Shown here piece by piece: positions 3,877 through 6,742 of a DNA stretch of 6,742 nt. The notes below the pieces were generated by a model. It made no database searches, was not told where the DNA came from, and was given only the letters and a program-made list of their open reading frames with translations. The stretch comes from UBA1388 sp964555515 (lineage in GTDB: Bacteria; Patescibacteriota; Microgenomatia; UBA1400; PJMF01), in the NCBI GenBank assembly GCA_964555515.1, contig CAZKSJ010000040.1, forward strand, positions 1 through 6,742. Reading direction: 5' to 3'. Each line of letters begins with the position of its first letter. Position 1 is the first letter of the stretch. The translations under genes were made by a program, and so were the position numbers.

Positions 3877-5211
3877 TTATCTGTTGACGTTGAGTTTATT
3901 GACCTGCTTGTAAGCAGCCACAATATTTTTGGTGCCGTTAAGATATAACCGATCAATTCGGAGGGCATTGTGCATCGCTCTTTCAATCCATGACTGTGCT
4001 TTGCCTTGAGCGGACTGCAACACCGCCAGTTGAGTCAGAATTTGTGCAATTGTGGCGCGGCGGCTGATATCTTGTTGTTCAAATATTTCCCTAATCCGAT
4101 GTTCCCACTCACCCCATTCTTGGAGGGTTAATACAAAGCAGCCCGCCGCGACTGCGTCATAAGTCATATCTCCAGAAGGTTTGGTAATAAAACCATGCGC
4201 CCAAGGAAATGCGTACTTAATCAACAGTTCGTTGGCATCCACAATCTGGGGGTGGTAGAGTAGCCGCAGCTTGGAAGAACGATCGCTCCCTTCGCCGATC
4301 GCTACTCGGTATTTTTTAGCCATTTCCCTAACCATTTCCGCAATATCACGATGGGTGCCAGCGTAAACGACCAACTTCACCGCTGGCTTTTGTTTTCTTA
4401 ATTCCGGTAAAAATTGTTGGAGCAGTTGTTCGATCTCTGTTTTATTTGTACCTAAGCCACCAGTGGTGATAACTAATTTCAAAACTCCAGAACGCCAGGG
4501 TTGCTTTTTATTTCTACAAGCTACGATGCGAGGATCAACTGGCGAACCAGTCACAAAAATTCTGGTGGCATCTAGTTTTTTCTGTTGAAGAGCAGCTTTT
4601 TCCAAGAGTTCCAGCTTAGTATTTTCATCAAATACGCAGTAATAGAGATTGGGTTTATCGGCATAAGTCACGTAGTCGTAACGAACATGAGGGTCGGTAA
4701 TGACTTGTAGGACTGTTTTACCTTGTCCTACCAAGATGTTGCCGGTGGCAATGTGCAGCGATAAAATCGGACGATCAATATGTTCTGTTAAGTAAAGCAG
4801 GGGCTCGGTAATGCTATTTAAAATGGGCAACTTTTGTCTGCCAAAGCGATCGATTAAATCTTTGAGAGTTTTTAAGAATGGATAGCGGGCAATCGTTTTG
4901 CCTACTTTGTCGGTTAACTTGACGGAAAACCAATCATCGGCTGAAACATAGTTGGTAGGGTCGGCCACCCAGGCTTTTTTTGGATCTTGTTTGTCATCCC
5001 AAGCCTCGCAGGCAACCCCAACCGCCATGGAGTAGTGCGCCCGCGAAAAAACGATGTCCTGAATAGAATCGCTGTTTGGCAGGCCATGCATTCTTTTTAG
5101 ATCTTCTTGATAGGTGCCAGAAACAGTGAGGATCGGCAACTTAGTTGACTCCAGAAAGCGCTTGTCTTTCTTAAGGGTTTTAGCTAGGGCAGGATCAAAT
5201 AGTTCGGGCAT
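3877..5211 (-). CDS. GT-B glycosyltransferase, MurG/GT28-like
   Basis: 444 residues from the ATG at 5211. The C-terminal half has the features of a GT28 nucleotide-sugar domain: LKLVITTGGLGTNK is the Gly-rich loop, LPELRKQKPAVKLVVYAGTHRDI the next helix-strand pair, and FITKPSGDMTYDAVAAGCFVLTL corresponds to the donor-binding K-P-G-G-x-T/E-A-x-A-x-G segment of MurG and diacylglycerol glycosyltransferases. In the N-terminal half, VITDPHVRYDYV...YYCVFDENTKLELLEKA resembles the acceptor-domain end of the same family. It probably glycosylates a lipid or cell-wall precursor at the inner membrane face. A true MurG is unlikely because the N-terminus lacks the usual GGTGGH start. A GTG at 5358 would add 49 residues with a hydrophobic stretch, but it overlaps the toxin-antitoxin promoter and has no SD, so I prefer 5211. 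Confidence 0.75.
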   Translation of the reverse strand: MPELFDPALAKTLKKDKRFLESTKLPILTVSGTYQEDLKRMHGLPNSDSIQDIVFSRAHYSMAVGVACEAWDDKQDPKKAWVADPTNYVSADDWFSVKLTDKVGKTIARYPFLKTLKDLIDRFGRQKLPILNSITEPLLYLTEHIDRPILSLHIATGNILVGQGKTVLQVITDPHVRYDYVTYADKPNLYYCVFDENTKLELLEKAALQQKKLDATRIFVTGSPVDPRIVACRNKKQPWRSGVLKLVITTGGLGTNKTEIEQLLQQFLPELRKQKPAVKLVVYAGTHRDIAEMVREMAKKYRVAIGEGSDRSSKLRLLYHPQIVDANELLIKYAFPWAHGFITKPSGDMTYDAVAAGCFVLTLQEWGEWEHRIREIFEQQDISRRATIAQILTQLAVLQSAQGKAQSWIERAMHNALRIDRLYLNGTKNIVAAYKQVNKLNVNR

Positions 5212-5346
5212 AAACACTCTATTCGAACAAAACTCGAGTGATACTACTAGTACTAAGTGTAGCGTTATTCCAATTGGTAGTCTAGTTAGGATTGAAGTAG
5301 GTTCAATTTTTAACGCGACTGTGACTTTTAAGTACTTGAAAAGTCC

Positions 5347-5375
5347 TTGATAATTCACTAATTATGGATTAAAAT
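5347..5375 (+). promoter_or_regulatory. Promoter of the toxin-antitoxin operon with internal dyad
   Basis: TTGATA (-35, 5347-5352) and TAAAAT (-10, 5370-5375) each match the consensus at five of six positions and are separated by exactly 17 bases. The inverted repeat TAATT-CACT-AATTA (5351-5364) begins within the -35 and fills most of the spacer, the position expected of an operator for autorepression by the antitoxin. Transcription should begin near 5382, only a few bases before the ATG at 5386. Confidence 0.65.
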
Positions 5376-5385
5376 GCTAGCTAAT

Positions 5386-5670
5386 ATGTCTACCACTACT
5401 GCATCTACCAAAAATCTACCGTCAGTCCAAGTCAAAGTGACTTTACCCACCGAGTTACTACAGTTCGTGAAAGCTAAGGCTGATATACTCGGATTATCAG
5501 TAGCTACTTACGTCAGGCATTTAGTGATAGAAGACACTAAAGAAGATCAGATTCCCAACTACAAAATGAGTGAAGACACCGAAGAGGTTGTGCTACAAGC
5601 TTTGGAAGAGCACAAGCAGGGAAGAACTAAATTGATTGATGATATAGATAAGTTTATGGATGAGCTATGA
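5386..5670 (+). CDS. Ribbon-helix-helix antitoxin of a type II toxin-antitoxin pair
   Basis: 94 residues. Residues 12-52 (VQVKVTLPTELLQFVKAKADILGLSVATYVRHLVIED) have the beta strand, helix, turn, helix pattern of RHH/CopG-RelB-type DNA-binding antitoxins. The acidic C-terminal half (EDTEEVVLQALEEHKQGRTKLIDDIDKFMDEL) would wrap and neutralise the toxin. It overlaps the toxin gene by ATGA, so the two are translationally coupled. I take the ATG at 5386; the ATG at 5374 lies inside the -10 box and would not be transcribed. With transcription start near 5382 the message is almost leaderless, and no SD is present. RHH antitoxins normally repress their own promoter, fitting the dyad in the spacer. 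Confidence 0.85.
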   Translation: MSTTTASTKNLPSVQVKVTLPTELLQFVKAKADILGLSVATYVRHLVIEDTKEDQIPNYKMSEDTEEVVLQALEEHKQGRTKLIDDIDKFMDEL

Positions 5671-5927
5671 AGCTTGTTTACTCGGATTATTTTCTAACTA
5701 AATTACGAAAAAGGGTTAAGAAAAAATCACAATTGGATTATAAAATTAGGAAACAACTTCATTTATTGGTTGTAGATCCAAAGCATCCTGGGCTTAAACT
5801 TCACAAGCTAAAAGGCAAAAGATCAGAGGAATATTCTATTTGGATTGAGGGTAATACTAGAATTACCTTTATCTTGATTAAAGACAGCTGCTTATTAACA
5901 GATTTCATTAAGCATGATCAGTATTAA
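5667..5927 (+). CDS. RelE/ParE-fold toxin of a type II toxin-antitoxin pair
   Basis: 86 residues, starting within the antitoxin stop (ATGA). The protein is strongly basic at the N-terminus (FLTKLRKRVKKKSQLDYKIRKQLHLL). It then has the superfamily core DPKHPGLKLHKLKGKRSEEYSIWIEGNTRITFILIKDSCLLTDFIKHDQY, with the Leu-His-Lys-Leu-Lys-Gly segment, a Tyr-Ser-Ile strand, the conserved Arg in NTRITF, and a terminal H-D-x-Y. This pattern is typical of YoeB/YafQ/RelE-type ribosome-dependent mRNA interferases, which cut mRNA in the ribosomal A site. A ParE-type gyrase inhibitor has the same fold, but the terminal His/Asp/Tyr cluster favours the RNase group. Length is normal and no frameshift is seen. 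Confidence 0.85.
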   Translation: MKLVYSDYFLTKLRKRVKKKSQLDYKIRKQLHLLVVDPKHPGLKLHKLKGKRSEEYSIWIEGNTRITFILIKDSCLLTDFIKHDQY

Positions 5928-6012
5928 TGTCGGCAAGATGCTGATATTTTTAATTAAGAATTTTTTTGATATTTCACCGCTTTGGAGTATCAATAATAAA
6001 GTAAGATGTCTC

Positions 6013-6026
6013 AGACTAGCTAGTCT
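6013..6026. repeat. Perfect 14-bp palindrome AGACTAGCTAGTCT
   Basis: It lies in the 162-base convergent region between the toxin and the next minus-strand gene. As a hairpin it would have five pairs and a four-base loop, with no T-tract, so it is a poor terminator and more like a protein-binding dyad. CTAGCTAA overlaps its right side (6025-6032) and also occurs just upstream of the antitoxin start (5377-5384). Confidence 0.5.
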
Positions 6027-6089
6027 AGCTAAAGGATTAATTTGAACCTAAAAGCCAAGTCAAAAGTGGGTTAAAACATAAGATAGTTA

Positions 6090-6719
6090 TTAAGGAAAAA
6101 TCTGTTGCTCGGCTAATTGTTCACTCACAAAGATGCCATAGCTACAAGGACATTGGCTGCCAGTGCTGGCATTCTCATCTGAAGGTGGGGCTAGGTTAGC
6201 AAACGCCATCACCTCAATCATCTGCACTTTATCATTCACAAGGCGCAAATAACCGGATACAGAACCAAAAGGACTTTGCATATCCTCAGTGTTGAGTCGG
6301 TAATCATTGATCTCAAGTGATTTAGAAAAGCCCTGATCGGTGAGGTATCGATCGGCGGCGGTCATGAACTGTTCTGGTGATAGTGAAGGCTGACCACTTG
6401 CCGACGCATTAAGATCTTGACCTGGATCGACTGCGGTTTCCGCTACCCACAACAGTCCATTTGGTGAGAACGATCTGTTGTCATTCTGAGAAGTCGACTC
6501 AATTGTCAATAACGGTTGGTAACTTTGAAAAAAGATCGGTCGGTTATCATCTGTTGCTTCAGAAAAACTCAGTTCGGGGTAGAGGTTTGATATTTGTTCG
6601 GCTGAGACCGAAGTAAAAGTAGGTGAAAACAGCTGATCTCTAAATTGGAACATTAATAGTCCGGTTGCCAATACTACTGTTACTAAGATGGCAATTAAAT
6701 AGTATCTTTTTTTGCTCAT
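6090..6719 (-). CDS. Unknown membrane-anchored extracytoplasmic protein
   Basis: 209 residues. The N-terminus MSKKRYYLIAILVTVVLATGLLMFQF is a signal anchor (basic end, about 18 hydrophobic residues, no lipobox Cys and no clear cleavage site), so the rest should lie outside the membrane. The body is Ser/Gln/Asp-rich. It contains PLLTIES, GLLWVAET and a GSVSGYLRLVNDKVQMIEVMAFA stretch that looks like a beta meander. Near the C-terminus is a Cys-Pro-Cys (SQCPCSYGIFV), the only cysteines in the protein, possibly a metal or disulfide site. I recognise no family. There is no SD; the bases before the ATG read CTCCTC, the reverse of an SD. A TGTGGTAA octamer 10 bases upstream also occurs before the gene at 1-453. 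Confidence 0.75.
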   Translation of the reverse strand: MSKKRYYLIAILVTVVLATGLLMFQFRDQLFSPTFTSVSAEQISNLYPELSFSEATDDNRPIFFQSYQPLLTIESTSQNDNRSFSPNGLLWVAETAVDPGQDLNASASGQPSLSPEQFMTAADRYLTDQGFSKSLEINDYRLNTEDMQSPFGSVSGYLRLVNDKVQMIEVMAFANLAPPSDENASTGSQCPCSYGIFVSEQLAEQQIFP

Positions 6720-6742
6720 GAGGAGTAGCTTACCACAAAATT

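Noticed and set aside
5114..5350. Plus-strand 78-codon ORF opposite the glycosyltransferase start
   Set aside because: It mostly shadows the glycosyltransferase coding strand, has no SD and no protein-like features.
5212..5358. 49-residue N-terminal extension of the glycosyltransferase from GTG 5358
   Set aside because: It overlaps the toxin-antitoxin promoter, has no SD, and its codon choice (many CTA, GTA and AGA) looks unlike the rest of the gene.
5374..5385. ATG at 5374 as the antitoxin start
   Set aside because: It lies within the predicted -10 box, so it would be upstream of the transcript.
5940..5995. Terminator after the toxin (T-rich stretch and TTGATA/TATCAA arms)
   Set aside because: The arms are six bases with a 16-base loop, and the T-tract lies before the hairpin on the plus strand, so it is not a convincing terminator.

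Overview
The window looks like a metagenome-assembled scaffold from a small-genome bacterium. The best guess is Patescibacteria/CPR, possibly a Saccharibacteria-like lineage. This rests on the GalU sequence style, tRNAs without an encoded CCA end, small single-gene transcription units, several unrecognised membrane-anchored proteins, and a standard genetic code (TGA used as stop). The taxonomic placement is inference and cannot be settled here. A run of exactly 100 N (1878-1977) is a scaffolding gap.

Layout from left to right. 1-453 (minus) is the N-terminal part of an unknown membrane-anchored, probably secreted protein that runs off the left edge. 576-1466 (plus) is a GalU-type sugar-1-phosphate nucleotidyltransferase. 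About 1538-1691 (plus) has a strong extended -10 promoter followed by a long-helix structured RNA whose architecture resembles 6S RNA. 1768-1840 is tRNA-Thr(GGT), followed by a tandem array of tRNA-like units (to about 2178). These units share a 55-bp core but carry different GC-rich hairpins where the anticodon arm should be, and the array contains the gap. 2374-2456 is tRNA-Tyr(GTA), 2483-2821 a small unknown protein, 2882-2954 tRNA-Thr(TGT), 2999-3508 an unknown protein with an AT-hook-like basic tail, and 3564-3767 ribosomal protein L33. 3877-5211 (minus) is a MurG/GT28-like GT-B glycosyltransferase. 5386-5927 (plus) is a two-gene ribbon-helix-helix antitoxin / RelE-fold toxin operon with a clear promoter and a dyad inside it. 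6090-6719 (minus) is a second unknown membrane-anchored extracytoplasmic protein.

Functional reading. There is a translation/housekeeping block in the centre (structured RNA, three canonical tRNAs, L33). Envelope functions surround it: activated-sugar synthesis by GalU, a glycosyltransferase, and two anchored surface proteins. A toxin-antitoxin pair sits between the glycosyltransferase and the right-hand surface protein. The most unusual part is the tRNA-like array at 1823-2178. The two sequences flanking the N gap are the same 55-mer, so the gap is very probably a de Bruijn-graph break at this repeat and not a measured distance. The array's true copy number is therefore unknown.
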